64,000 nucleotides of DNA, taken from Pseudomaricurvus alcaniphilus (GTDB lineage Bacteria; Pseudomonadota; Gammaproteobacteria; Pseudomonadales; Cellvibrionaceae). The stretch lies in assembly GCF_011440395.1 (NCBI RefSeq), contig NZ_JAAOIX010000001.1, forward strand, positions 1-64,000, given 5' to 3'. Of this stretch, positions 54,236-63,341 are shown one piece after another (position 1 is the stretch's first letter; each line of letters opens with the position of its first letter). The notes beneath the pieces are model-generated. The model saw only the letters and a program-made list of their open reading frames with translations. It was not told the origin of the DNA and ran no database searches. Position numbers and translations under genes: made by a program.

Positions 54236-55180
54236 ATGAATTTAGCTAGAATCGATCTCAACCTGCTGGTGTACCTGGATGTGCTACTGCGCGAGCGCAA
54301 TGTCACCAAGGCGGCGAACCAGCTGGGCATCTCCCAGCCGGCCATGAGCAACGGGCTCAAGCGCCTGCGCGCGCTGTTTGACGACCCGTTGCTGATTCGC
54401 ACCAGTGAAGGCATGACGCCCACCGAACGGGCACAGCAACTGGAGCCGCGGATTCGGTCGCTGTTGTTGCAATTGGAAACCACGATTGAGCCGAGGAACG
54501 AATTCGATGCCCTCAAGAGCGGGCGTATCTTCCGCATCATGGCCAGCGATTACGCCGAATGCACGCTGATACCGGCGCTGCTCAGTCGCCTGCGGACCAT
54601 GGCGCCCAAGGTCGCCCTGGACATCATGACGCCCAGCGACGTCAGCTTTAACGACGTGGAGCAGGGGCGGGTGGATATGGTGGTCAACCGCTTCGACGAG
54701 ATGCCCCAGTCTTTTCACCAAAAAACCCTGTGGCTGGACCATTTCAGCTGCGTATTGAGCAAACACAATCCCATTCTGGCGGACTTTAATCTCTCCACCT
54801 ACCTGCAATCCCAGCATGTGTGGGTGAGTAAAACCGGCATGGGGATCGGCGTCGGGGTTGACCCCCAGGATGTGCAGCGCTTGGGCTGGGTCGACAAAAC
54901 CCTGGCCAGTATGGGTAAGCGGCGCCATATCACTGTCTTTACCCGTCACTACCAGGCGGCTGCGCTGCTGGCGGAGCAAAAAGACCTGGTGGCAACCCTG
55001 CCCAGCAAGCTGGCCAGGTTGCAACTGGCCAATAACCGGGTCAGCATCATGCCGCCACCGTTTGAAATTCCCCCGTTTGAGCTGAAAATGGCCTGGAGCC
55101 CTTTGCTGCAGCACAACCCCGCGCACAAGTGGCTGCGCAAACTGATCACCGAAACGGCAGAAACCCTGGACCAGGCCTAG
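54236..55180 (+). CDS. LysR-type transcriptional regulator
   Basis: 314 residues. N-terminal winged helix-turn-helix: LNLLVYLDVLLRERNVTKAANQLGISQPAMSNGLKRLRALFDDPLLIRT (about 6-55). An effector-binding domain (about 90-310) follows. The start ATG 54236 has no clear ribosome binding site. Located between aceA (divergent) and glcB (same strand, 277 nt on), so it is a good candidate regulator of the glyoxylate shunt; the effector is unknown. Confidence 0.92.
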   Translation: MNLARIDLNLLVYLDVLLRERNVTKAANQLGISQPAMSNGLKRLRALFDDPLLIRTSEGMTPTERAQQLEPRIRSLLLQLETTIEPRNEFDALKSGRIFRIMASDYAECTLIPALLSRLRTMAPKVALDIMTPSDVSFNDVEQGRVDMVVNRFDEMPQSFHQKTLWLDHFSCVLSKHNPILADFNLSTYLQSQHVWVSKTGMGIGVGVDPQDVQRLGWVDKTLASMGKRRHITVFTRHYQAAALLAEQKDLVATLPSKLARLQLANNRVSIMPPPFEIPPFELKMAWSPLLQHNPAHKWLRKLITETAETLDQA

Positions 55181-55287
55181 ACCATAATAGCCTGGACAAA
55201 TACCGGGAATAAAAATGATAAATTAGATTGATTCTGGCCGACTGATTTACACTCCAAAACACGGTTGAGCCACATCATCGTAATTTA

Positions 55288-55335
55288 AATCATTCCTGCT
55301 TCGAATCATTCGTGCTTCGAATCATCCGTGCTTCT
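55288..55335. repeat. Three tandem 16-bp repeats upstream of glcB
   Basis: 55288-55303, 55304-55319 and 55320-55335 are versions of AATCATTCGTGCTTCG with one or two differences each. They lie 120-170 nt before the glcB start and could be binding sites or slippage products. Confidence 0.7.
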
Positions 55336-55457
55336 AATTATGGCTGCGTGGTATCAATGTTCGGCTCGCGCTCAGCTCGACCGATTGCGCCGGGACAGTG
55401 GTGAACTCAATCGAATACAACTCAATCGAGAACAACTAGGTAAAAGGTGAATTGTTT

Positions 55458-57641
55458 ATGTCCAGGAGAACGACAAGGGGTAGCCTGCAAGTAGCGGACA
55501 CACTCTGCCAACTGATTGAGAGCGAGATCATCCCGGGTACTGGTGTGGATGCCGGGCATTTCTGGCGCGAGTTCGAAGCCATTATCAACGATCTGGCGCC
55601 GAAAAATGCCGCCCTGCTGCAGCGCCGCGACGATCTGCAACAGCAAATTGACGCCTGGCATCGGGAAATGGCCGGGCGCCAGTTCGATGTGGCAACATAC
55701 AAACAGTTTCTTACTGACATCGGTTACCTGTTACCCGAAGGGCCGTCCTTTAGCGTTACCACCACTAATGTCGACGTGGAGATCGGCCAGTTGGCCGGCC
55801 CACAGCTGGTAGTGCCGGTGAAGAATGCCCGCTTCGCCCTGAACGCGGTCAACTCCCGCTGGGGCAGCCTGTACGATGCCCTCTACGGCACCGATGCCAT
55901 AGCCAGCGACGGCGGCGCCGAGCCTGGCCCGCAATACAATCCGATCCGTGGCCAGAAGGTCATCGAATTCGCTCGCCGCCATTTGGACCAGGTAGCGCCA
56001 CTGCAAGAGGAGTCCCACCTGCGGGCCTGCCACTACAGTGTCGTAGACGGTGAGCTGCGGGTGAGCCTGACTGACGACGGCACCACCGGTCTGGCGCAGC
56101 CAGAGAAGTTCGTGGGCTTTAACGGCGACCCCGCGTCGCCAACCGCGATCCTGTTGCAGAACAATGGTCTGCACGTGGAGATCCAGATCGACCCGCAGAG
56201 CCCGATTGGCAAAACCGACCCGGCCGGGGTCTGCGACCTGATCGTCGAAGCCGCGCTGACCACGATTATGGACTGTGAGGACTCGGTCGCCGCCGTGGAT
56301 GCGCAAGACAAGGTCGAGGTGTATCGCAACTGGCTGGGCCTGATGCAGGGCACCCTGGAAGAAGAATTTGTGAAGGGCGGCCACACAATCCGCCGCCGCA
56401 TGAAGCCCGATCGTCGCTACAAAACTCCGGCCGGGCAAGAGTTGGTGTTGCCCGGTCGCAGCCTCCTGTTCGTGCGCAACGTCGGTCACCTGATGACCAA
56501 TGACGCCATTCTCGACCAGCAGGGCAACGAAATCCCCGAAGGCATTATGGACGGTATGATCACCGCTTTGGCGGCCATACACGATCTGCGTGGCAACGGC
56601 CGCCGCGGCAACTCGCGCGCTGGCAGCGTCAATATTGTCAAGCCGAAGATGCACGGCCCGGAAGAGGTCGCGTTCACCGTTGAACTGTTCGGGCGCATAG
56701 AAGATGCCCTCGGCCTGGAACGCAACACCCTGAAAATCGGCATTATGGACGAGGAGCGCCGCACCACCGTCAACCTCAAGGAGTGCATCAGGGCCGCGTC
56801 GGAGCGCACCGTGTTTATCAACACCGGCTTCCTTGACCGCACCGGGGATGAGATCCACACCTCCATGCTGGCGGGCCCGTTTGTGCCCAAGACCGCCATG
56901 AAGAAGCAGAAGTGGATCAATGCCTACGAAGACTGGAATGTCGACATCGGCATCGAGTGCGGACTACCGGGTAAGGCTCAGATAGGTAAAGGTATGTGGG
57001 CCATGCCTGATGAAATGGCGGCCATGCTGGAACAGAAAATCGGTCACCCGAAAGCCGGTGCTAACACCGCCTGGGTACCGTCACCCAACGGCGCGGTGCT
57101 GCACAGCATTCACTACCACCAGATCAATGTCGCCGCCCGACAGAAGGAATTGGCGGAGCGTCCGCGCGCCAGTCTCGACGATATTCTCAGTATTCCGCTG
57201 CTGGGCAAAGATGAAACCCTGAGTGCGGAACAAATCCAGTTTGAACTGGACAATAACGCGCAGGGCATTTTGGGTTACGTGGTGCGCTGGATCGATGCCG
57301 GAGTAGGGTGCTCGAAAGTGCCGGACATCAATAACGTGGGTTTGATGGAGGATCGCGCCACCCTGCGCATTTCCTCCCAACACCTGGCCAACTGGATTGA
57401 GCACGGCATTTGCACCGAGGAGCAGGTACTGGCCGCACTCAAGCGGATGGCGGAAGTGGTGGACCGGCAAAACGCCGCCGATCCAACCTACCAGCCCATG
57501 GCTCCAGGCTTCGACGGGATTGCCTTCCAGGCGGCCTGCGACCTGGTGTTCAAGGGCAAGGAGCAGCCATCCGGCTATACCGAGCCCCTGTTGCACGCCC
57601 GGCGCCGGGAGCGGAAAGCCCAACTGCAAGGCCGCTTCTGA
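55458..57641 (+). CDS. glcB: Malate synthase G
   Basis: 727 residues from ATG 55458; the in-frame TTG at 55452 is dismissed. Condenses glyoxylate with acetyl-CoA. G-type length and motifs: [30 protein letters not shown] with catalytic acids, [40 protein letters not shown] conserved acid-base aspartate lies in the C-terminal part ([32 protein letters not shown]). Works with aceA. A GC-rich hairpin follows the stop. Confidence 0.97.
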   Translation: MSRRTTRGSLQVADTLCQLIESEIIPGTGVDAGHFWREFEAIINDLAPKNAALLQRRDDLQQQIDAWHREMAGRQFDVATYKQFLTDIGYLLPEGPSFSVTTTNVDVEIGQLAGPQLVVPVKNARFALNAVNSRWGSLYDALYGTDAIASDGGAEPGPQYNPIRGQKVIEFARRHLDQVAPLQEESHLRACHYSVVDGELRVSLTDDGTTGLAQPEKFVGFNGDPASPTAILLQNNGLHVEIQIDPQSPIGKTDPAGVCDLIVEAALTTIMDCEDSVAAVDAQDKVEVYRNWLGLMQGTLEEEFVKGGHTIRRRMKPDRRYKTPAGQELVLPGRSLLFVRNVGHLMTNDAILDQQGNEIPEGIMDGMITALAAIHDLRGNGRRGNSRAGSVNIVKPKMHGPEEVAFTVELFGRIEDALGLERNTLKIGIMDEERRTTVNLKECIRAASERTVFINTGFLDRTGDEIHTSMLAGPFVPKTAMKKQKWINAYEDWNVDIGIECGLPGKAQIGKGMWAMPDEMAAMLEQKIGHPKAGANTAWVPSPNGAVLHSIHYHQINVAARQKELAERPRASLDDILSIPLLGKDETLSAEQIQFELDNNAQGILGYVVRWIDAGVGCSKVPDINNVGLMEDRATLRISSQHLANWIEHGICTEEQVLAALKRMAEVVDRQNAADPTYQPMAPGFDGIAFQAACDLVFKGKEQPSGYTEPLLHARRRERKAQLQGRF

Positions 57642-57655
57642 TACCCAACGGTCAA

Positions 57656-57688
57656 CCGCCGCCGAACCGACTTTGGCTTCGGCGGCGG
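57656..57688 (+). terminator. GC-rich hairpin after glcB
   Basis: CCGCCGCCGAA at 57656-57666 pairs with TTCGGCGGCGG at 57678-57688 (11 bp). Only a short T cluster follows, so the terminator call is moderate. Confidence 0.55.
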
Positions 57689-57977
57689 CGATTTACTGCA
57701 CGATTTCGTGACATTTGAATGACAGCGAAGTGAAGTCTTCGTGACTGCAACCCCTCGACGGTTAAGAGATACTAACGCTTTATGCACACCAAATGTGCAC
57801 GCGGAAAAATGTCAGGGAAAGCAACAAAAATATTTTCAAATTTCTTTTTCAAAGCTATTGACCTTTATAACTTATTGAAAAATAAAGATATATTCTGATT
57901 GGTTAAAAATTGATCAGTTTGAAGAAGGGGCCATAGCCTGTGGGCTTTGCGCTTTTTACCATGAGTTATTCACGAGG

Positions 57978-58000
57978 TTATCCACAGATTCTGTGGAAAA
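57978..58000. promoter_or_regulatory. Paired inverted DnaA-box-like sites
   Basis: TTATCCACA at 57978-57986 is a perfect DnaA consensus box. TGTGGAAAA at 57992-58000 matches the inverse TGTGGATAA with one mismatch. They sit beside an AT-rich stretch at 57800-57930. They also form TCCACA/TGTGGA, a small hairpin. A role in replication is not established. Confidence 0.45.
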
Positions 58001-58016
58001 CGTTCAGGTTAATTTT

Positions 58017-58046
58017 TTGTGATAAAAATTTTACGGTCGTTATAAT
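58017..58046 (+). promoter_or_regulatory. Sigma-70-type promoter for trmH
   Basis: TTGTGA at 58017-58022 and a consensus TATAAT at 58041-58046 are 18 nt apart. The short leader then contains CCGCTG/CAGCGG (58049-58070), a hairpin just before the start codon. Confidence 0.65.
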
Positions 58047-58079
58047 CGCCGCTGCCATTTATAACAGCGGAACACGCCT

Positions 58080-58766
58080 ATGACACCCGCAAGATATGCA
58101 ACCATCTGCCGGGTCCTGCAGCAACGTCAACCAGATCTCACGGTGATCGCCGACGAAGTTCACAAGGGGCGCAACTTGTCAGCCATAGTGCGCACTTGCG
58201 ATGCGGTTGGCATACCGCGCTTTCACAGTGTCCAGCCCGCCTTGGGTTTTCGGCCGTTCCGTGGCACGGCGCTTGGCAGTCACAAGTGGGTAGAAACTAC
58301 CCTGCATGACACTATTGGTGCCGGCATTAGCCAGCTCAAGGCCGAAGGCTTTGCCATAGTTGCTGCCAACCTGTCCAACCGGGCCATAGACTTCCGCGAG
58401 TTTGATTACACCCGGCCGACGGCGCTGTTGCTCGGCACGGAAAAGCAGGGGGTCAGTGCGGAGGCGCTACGGAGTGCCGATGCGGAAGTATCCATTCCCA
58501 TGATGGGCATGGTCGAGTCGTTTAACGTCTCCGTTGCCTGCGCCATCATCCTTACCGAAGCCCAGCGCCAAAGACAGGCGGCCGGGCTCTACGACCAATG
58601 CCGGCTGCCGGCGCCGGAATACCAGGCTAAACTGTTTCAGTGGTGCCAGCCGGTAATCAGCAAATATTGCGACGACAACGGCCTCGAGTATCCACCCCTG
58701 GACGACACCGGCGAGGTGATTGACCCGGCGGCCTGGTATCGCTCTGTGCGGGCGCAGGGGGGCTAG
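58080..58766 (+). CDS. trmH: tRNA (guanosine(18)-2'-O)-methyltransferase TrmH
   Basis: 228 residues, SPOUT methyltransferase. Conserved motifs: VHKGRNLSAIVRTCDAVGI near residue 27, LLLGTEKQGVS near 118 and IPMMGMVESFNVSVACAIIL near 138 with the knotted SAM site. Methylates the ribose of G18 in tRNA. Monocistronic. Confidence 0.95.
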   Translation: MTPARYATICRVLQQRQPDLTVIADEVHKGRNLSAIVRTCDAVGIPRFHSVQPALGFRPFRGTALGSHKWVETTLHDTIGAGISQLKAEGFAIVAANLSNRAIDFREFDYTRPTALLLGTEKQGVSAEALRSADAEVSIPMMGMVESFNVSVACAIILTEAQRQRQAAGLYDQCRLPAPEYQAKLFQWCQPVISKYCDDNGLEYPPLDDTGEVIDPAAWYRSVRAQGG

Positions 58767-59010
58767 GAGCTCTTGTTGAAGGGGGGCGCAGGGGAAGTTG
58801 ACCAAGGCGTGGGCCGAGCCTGCTTGGCGAGACCCTGAGCGGCTGGGGTAGTGAGTCGTCCGTAAGGAGAGGGTCATAGCGTTAAAGTCCCGGCCGCCCG
58901 GGCCGACAGCTAACTAGTGGCCGACCGGAAACTACGAATTTGCCAATATACCGTCTTTGTCGCGCAGGCGGCGGTACGGCGTTTTGGCAGCCATAGATTT
59001 CAACCGGTTT

Positions 59011-59037
59011 CTGGATCCCCGCCTGTGCCGGGATGAC
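59011..59037 (-). repeat. REP-like palindromic repeat, copy 1
   Basis: On the minus strand GTCATCCCGGCACAGGCGGGGATC, a partly palindromic GC-rich element of a type scattered in many proteobacterial genomes. A second copy lies at 60457-60480. Together they bracket the lipoprotein and DUF1285 genes. The 292-bp gap before the lipoprotein holds no gene. Confidence 0.7.
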
Positions 59038-59058
59038 TTCGAGGTCCAACTACTACAA

Positions 59059-59697
59059 ATGACAGGTGACAGACCGGTGACCCACTCCAAAACTTCCAAC
59101 TACCCTCGACGCATTGGCTTCAGCCTGCTGTCTTGCCTCTGGCTCTGTTTACCATTGGCCTGCGGTACCCTGGACCCCGCAGCCGAGACCTTCGCCGTCA
59201 AGGTCGAGCAAACCACGCGGCGTCAGTGGGTTATCTCGGAGCGCTCGGTGCTGCTGGTTATGCCCGCGCAGGGGCAGGACTTGAGTAGCCGGCAGGGGTT
59301 TCAATTACAACAGCAACTGCAACAGGCACTGGCGCAAGTATTCGCCGAGGTGGGCCTGGTGGTAGAGACTGCCGCTAGCGTCACAACTGCAACCTTGCCC
59401 GATGGCCGGGCACCTCATTATTACGTAGTGCCACAACTGCTGCGGCGCAACGACCGCACCGGTAGCCTCGCTGAGCTGGTGGACTTGGACGCCCCGCACG
59501 ATCTCGGCCGGGATGATGTTGCGGTGAAATTGTTGCTTTATGCGGCGCGCGGCGACGAGCTGCTGGACAGCACCATCATTCAGGCCAGCAACCGCTGGTT
59601 CAGCCTCGGTCGACAGACTCCGGACAATTTGCTACAGCAAGCTTTCCGCAACTACGCCATGCAGTTGAGCGCGCCGGGTTCTGCCTACCGGCAATAA
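59059..59697 (+). CDS. Putative lipoprotein of unknown function
   Basis: 212 residues from ATG 59059; GTG 59077 is the alternative. Signal peptide with hydrophobic core IGFSLLSCLWLCLPLACG; the likely lipidated cysteine is the one in LPLACG, although proline at -3 is unusual. The mature protein includes LLVMPAQGQDLSSRQGFQLQQQLQQALAQVF and YVVPQLLRRNDRTGSLAEL, suggesting an alternating alpha/beta domain. I considered DUF4823 but cannot confirm it. Its upstream part overlaps a REP-like repeat. Confidence 0.72.
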   Translation: MTGDRPVTHSKTSNYPRRIGFSLLSCLWLCLPLACGTLDPAAETFAVKVEQTTRRQWVISERSVLLVMPAQGQDLSSRQGFQLQQQLQQALAQVFAEVGLVVETAASVTTATLPDGRAPHYYVVPQLLRRNDRTGSLAELVDLDAPHDLGRDDVAVKLLLYAARGDELLDSTIIQASNRWFSLGRQTPDNLLQQAFRNYAMQLSAPGSAYRQ

Positions 59698-59792
59698 GTG
59701 GGATAATGTTTTTGTAATTCAAGGAACTGTCCTGCTGCAACCAGCGGGATAGAGCCACACCATTTCTTGTCCCAGCCTTGAGCGGAGTCCAA

Positions 59793-60350
59793 ATGAGCGC
59801 CAGCGCCGATACCCTGTTCGAATCCCTGCGCTCATTGCAGGCCGAATACGAACACAGCCTGCCACCGGTGGAACAGTGGCATCCGCAGTTGAGTGGCGAC
59901 TTCGACATGCGCATCGACCGGGAGGGCAAATGGTTCCACGAGGGAGGGCAGTTGACCCGGCCCGCCATGGTGAAGATGTTTGCGTCGATTTTAAAGCGGG
60001 AAGGGGACGAGTATTTCCTGGTCACACCGGTGGAAAAGTGGCGCATCAAAGTCGACGAGGCCCCGTTTGTCTTTGTCGCCCTGCGCACCGAGCAGGAGGC
60101 GGGAGTCGAGGCGGTGGTACTGACCACCAATATCGGCAACGAGGTGCTGATTGGCCCCGAGCATCCGCTGTGGGTGGAGCAGACCGCCGCGGGAGAGCCC
60201 CGACCGATGGCGCTGGTACACCACAACTTACCCGGCCTGCTCAACCGCAACGTGTTCTATCAGTTGGTGGACTTGTGCGAGGTGGATGCCAACAACGAGC
60301 TGGTATTCACCAGTTGCGGGGAGCGCTACAGCATCGGATCTGCCGGGTAG
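59793..60350 (+). CDS. DUF1285 family protein
   Basis: 185 residues from ATG 59793. Contains the family pattern FDMRIDREGKWFHEGGQLTRPAMVKMFASILKREGDEYFLVTPVEKWRIKVDEAPFVFV, then a second beta-rich half (NELVFTSCGERYSIGS at the end). Soluble, function unknown. Follows the lipoprotein gene by 95 nt and ends at a strong terminator. Confidence 0.87.
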   Translation: MSASADTLFESLRSLQAEYEHSLPPVEQWHPQLSGDFDMRIDREGKWFHEGGQLTRPAMVKMFASILKREGDEYFLVTPVEKWRIKVDEAPFVFVALRTEQEAGVEAVVLTTNIGNEVLIGPEHPLWVEQTAAGEPRPMALVHHNLPGLLNRNVFYQLVDLCEVDANNELVFTSCGERYSIGSAG

Positions 60351-60377
60351 TTTTTTTAATTCGGTTGCAGGCAGGCG

Positions 60378-60418
60378 CCACGAAAAAAACCAGGCGAGAA
60401 ACCTGGTTTTTTTCGTGG
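60378..60418. terminator. Strong bidirectional terminator
   Basis: A 17-bp perfect inverted repeat (60378-60394 with 60402-60418) around a 7-nt loop contains internal runs of seven A and seven T. It ends the DUF1285 transcript and can also act for the convergent ETF-QO gene. Confidence 0.85.
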
Positions 60419-60456
60419 CCTGGCCAGCTGGAGCCGGTCCACAAACGCTGCTTTCA

Positions 60457-60480
60457 GTCATCCCCGCGCAGGCGGGGATT
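60457..60480 (+). repeat. REP-like palindromic repeat, copy 2
   Basis: GTCATCCCCGCGCAGGCGGGGATT, opposite in orientation to the copy at 59011-59037 and differing from it at few positions. It lies 12 nt beyond the ETF-QO stop codon. Confidence 0.7.
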
Positions 60481-60492
60481 TAGTAACCGAGA

Positions 60493-62118
60493 CTACATAT
60501 TGGGGTAGTTCGGCCCGCCAGCGCCCTCCGGCACTACCCAGTTAATGTTCTGGGTCGGATCCTTGATGTCACAGGTTTTGCAGTGCACACAGTTCTGGGC
60601 ATTGATCTGGAACTTGCTGCTGCCATCAGCATCTTCCACCACTTCGTAGACGCCGGCAGGGCAGTAGCGCTGGGCCGGCTCGTTATAGAGCGGCAGGTTG
60701 TGGCTGATCGGCACACTCGGATCTTTCAGGGTCAAGTGGCAGGGCTGGTCCTCTTCGTGGTTGGTGTTGGAGAGGAACACCGAGGTCAGCTTGTCAAAGC
60801 TCAGCTTGCCATCGGGCTTGGGGTATTTGATCGGGGCGAAGTCAGCCGCCGGCTTCATCTGGGCGTGATCGGGGATCGGATCAGACAGCGTCCAGGGCAC
60901 ATTGCCATTGAAAATATTGATATCGATAAAGGCATACGCGGAGCCAATGATGTTGCCCCATTTGTGCTGGGCCGGGCCAAAATTACGCTGCGCCCAAAGC
61001 TCCTTGTAGGCCCAGGAGTTTTTGTAGGCTTCACCGTATTCCACCAGCTCGTCGTTGGCGCGCTCGGCCTTAAGCGCCTCAACCACGCATTCGGCCGCTA
61101 CCATACCGGACTTCATTGCCGTGTGATTACCCTTGATCTTGGCAAAGTTCAGGGTGCCGGCGTCGTCGCCGACCAGCAGGCCGCCGGGGAAGTGCATCTT
61201 CGGCTGCGATTGAATGCCACCCTTGGCGATGGCGCGGGCACCGTAGCACAGGCGCTCACCACCCTCGAGGTACTGCTTGACCACCGGGTGGTGCTTGTAG
61301 CGTTGAAACTCATCGAAGGGGCTGAGGTGGGGGTTGCTGTAGGACAGGTCGGTAATGAGACCACAGACCACCTGGCTGTCTTCGATGTGGTAGAGGAAGC
61401 TGCCGCCAGCGGCGCCGTTCTCGGCCAGCGGCCAGCCGGCGGTATGAACCACTAACCCTTGCTGGTGTTGTTCGGGTGGGACCTTCCAGATTTCCTTGAT
61501 ACCGATGCCGTAATGCTGGGGCTCCTTGCCCGCCGCCAGGTCGAACTTGGCGATCAACTGCTTGCCCAGGTGTCCGCGACAGCCCTCGGCAAAAATTGTG
61601 TACTTGCCGTGCAACTCCATGCCCTGGGTGTAGGTGTCCTTGTGTTCACCGTTGACGCCGACGCCCATGTCGCCAGTGGCAATGCCCTTGACGCTGCCAT
61701 CATCGTTGTAGAGCACCTCGGAGGCAGCAAAACAGGGATATACCTCGACCCCCAGCGCCTCGGCCTGCTCGGCCAGCCAGCGGCACAAGTTGCCCAGGCT
61801 GATAATGTAATTGCCGTGGTTGTGCATGGTCTTGGGCACAAACAGGTTAGGTACCTTCTGGGCTTTCTCGGCGTTTTTTAGCACATAAATGTCGTCGCCT
61901 TTAACTTCCGTGTGCAGGGGGGCGCCTTTTTCTTTCCAGTCCGGGAAGAGTTCGTTGAGCGCCTTTGGCTCGAATACAGCACCGGAGAGAATGTGTGCTC
62001 CCACTTCAGAGCCTTTTTCAACCACACAGACGCTGATCTCTTCGTTTAACTGGCGGATGCGACATGCGGCGGCAAGACCTGACGGCCCCGCACCGACTAT
62101 GACGACATCGTACTCCAT
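60493..62118 (-). CDS. Electron transfer flavoprotein-ubiquinone oxidoreductase
   Basis: 541 residues from ATG 62118; the open frame extends 28 codons upstream without conserved sequence. FAD-binding VVIVGAGPSGLAAACRIRQ at the N-terminus, GxxxE continuation VVEKGSEVGAHILSG. The C-terminal 4Fe-4S domain has CVHCKTCDIKDPTQNINWVVPEGAGGP plus a preceding cysteine in YCPAGVYE. Passes electrons from ETF to quinone at the inner membrane. Divergent from etfBA, 473 bp away. Confidence 0.96.
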   Translation of the reverse strand: MEYDVVIVGAGPSGLAAACRIRQLNEEISVCVVEKGSEVGAHILSGAVFEPKALNELFPDWKEKGAPLHTEVKGDDIYVLKNAEKAQKVPNLFVPKTMHNHGNYIISLGNLCRWLAEQAEALGVEVYPCFAASEVLYNDDGSVKGIATGDMGVGVNGEHKDTYTQGMELHGKYTIFAEGCRGHLGKQLIAKFDLAAGKEPQHYGIGIKEIWKVPPEQHQQGLVVHTAGWPLAENGAAGGSFLYHIEDSQVVCGLITDLSYSNPHLSPFDEFQRYKHHPVVKQYLEGGERLCYGARAIAKGGIQSQPKMHFPGGLLVGDDAGTLNFAKIKGNHTAMKSGMVAAECVVEALKAERANDELVEYGEAYKNSWAYKELWAQRNFGPAQHKWGNIIGSAYAFIDINIFNGNVPWTLSDPIPDHAQMKPAADFAPIKYPKPDGKLSFDKLTSVFLSNTNHEEDQPCHLTLKDPSVPISHNLPLYNEPAQRYCPAGVYEVVEDADGSSKFQINAQNCVHCKTCDIKDPTQNINWVVPEGAGGPNYPNM

Positions 62119-62591
62119 CGATTCTCTTTCCACAGACTTCACTCCCGGTCGTTTATAAATTTTGTTGCTGAATGGACGCCTGGGCACCTCTCGGGCCTGC
62201 ACAAACTGCGCCAGCAGCTATTGTAAGCCGATAATTATATAGCCCGGCGCAGCTCAGACCAATGGCGAATTAATGCTATCTCAAGAAATATGCTTGCTTA
62301 CTACCTGTTTTTTTGTCGGCGCTGTGAATGCGGCCTAATCTGTGTATTAAGGCTGTCATTTCGGACGTTGCCTTTTGTGGCGAGGGTGTGCTAGAGCCCA
62401 GTAATAATGGGCTATAGAGCGCTTTGGGGCTTGATTTTAGGGGGTGGAAGGGTCAGTATATTCGCCGCTCATAAAGACCGATTGTGCTCTGATTTGCAGA
62501 GCCAGGTCAGGCTTCCGAGCCATGGAAACACTGGTGTACGCTCCAGGTTGTTGCCAGGTTCTAACCCTCAACTAAAGCGAATGGGATATCC
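62119..62591. other. Divergent control region of ETF-QO and etfBA
   Basis: 473 bp without a credible gene. It must hold both promoters, but I could not fix them. A hairpin lies at 62391-62417: CTAGAGCCCA against TGGGCTATAG, one mismatch, AT-rich loop, 175 nt before etfB; it may be an operator. Confidence 0.45.
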
Positions 62592-63341
62592 ATGAAGATT
62601 CTTGTTGCAGTGAAACGCGTTGTTGACTACAACGTAAAAGTCCGTCCCAAGTCTGACGGTACTGACGTTGACATAGCGAATGCCAAAATGTCAATAAACC
62701 CTTTTTGTGAAATTGCCGTTGAAGAGGCAGTGCGCCTGAAAGAGAAAGGCGTGGCCACTGAGATCGTGGCAGTTTCTATGGGGCCAAAGCAATGCCAGGA
62801 GCAGATAAGAACCGCCATGGCGCTGGGAGCCGATCGCGGCATCCTGGTAGAAACCGACACTGCACTCGAACCCCTGGCTGTCGCCAAGTGCCTGAAAGCA
62901 ATCGTTGATAAAGAAGCTCCCGATTTGATCATTCTCGGCAAGCAGTCTATCGATGGTGACAACAACCAGACTGGCCAGATGCTGGCTGCACTGGCAGGCC
63001 TGCCCCAGGGCACATTTGCCTCCGAAGTAGTCGTCGCCGACGGCAAAGCCAAGGTGACTCGCGAAGTTGACGGCGGCCTACAGACTGTTGACCTGACCCT
63101 GCCGGCCATCGTTACTACCGACCTGCGCCTGAACGAGCCGCGTTACGCTTCCCTGCCAAACATCATGAAAGCCAAGAAGAAGCCGCTGGATATCACCAAC
63201 CCGGCTGATCTGGGTGTCGATGCAGCGCCACGCGTCAAGACCTTGAAAGTCGAGCCACCGGCAGAGCGTAAGGCCGGCATCAAAGTGGCTGATATCGATG
63301 CCCTGGTAGACAAACTGAAGAACGAGGCGAAGGTAATATAA
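62592..63341 (+). CDS. etfB: Electron transfer flavoprotein beta subunit
   Basis: 249 residues. Starts [20 protein letters not shown] and has the EtfB signature region [29 protein letters not shown]-binding [28 protein letters not shown] lies near residue 115. The TAA stop and the etfA ATG share one base (TAATG), so translation is coupled. Confidence 0.97.
   Translation: MKILVAVKRVVDYNVKVRPKSDGTDVDIANAKMSINPFCEIAVEEAVRLKEKGVATEIVAVSMGPKQCQEQIRTAMALGADRGILVETDTALEPLAVAKCLKAIVDKEAPDLIILGKQSIDGDNNQTGQMLAALAGLPQGTFASEVVVADGKAKVTREVDGGLQTVDLTLPAIVTTDLRLNEPRYASLPNIMKAKKKPLDITNPADLGVDAAPRVKTLKVEPPAERKAGIKVADIDALVDKLKNEAKVI

Noticed and set aside
57780-58079. Chromosomal replication origin
   Set aside because: Only one perfect and one imperfect DnaA box; no dnaA, dnaN, gidA or parAB nearby; kept only as a low-level finding.
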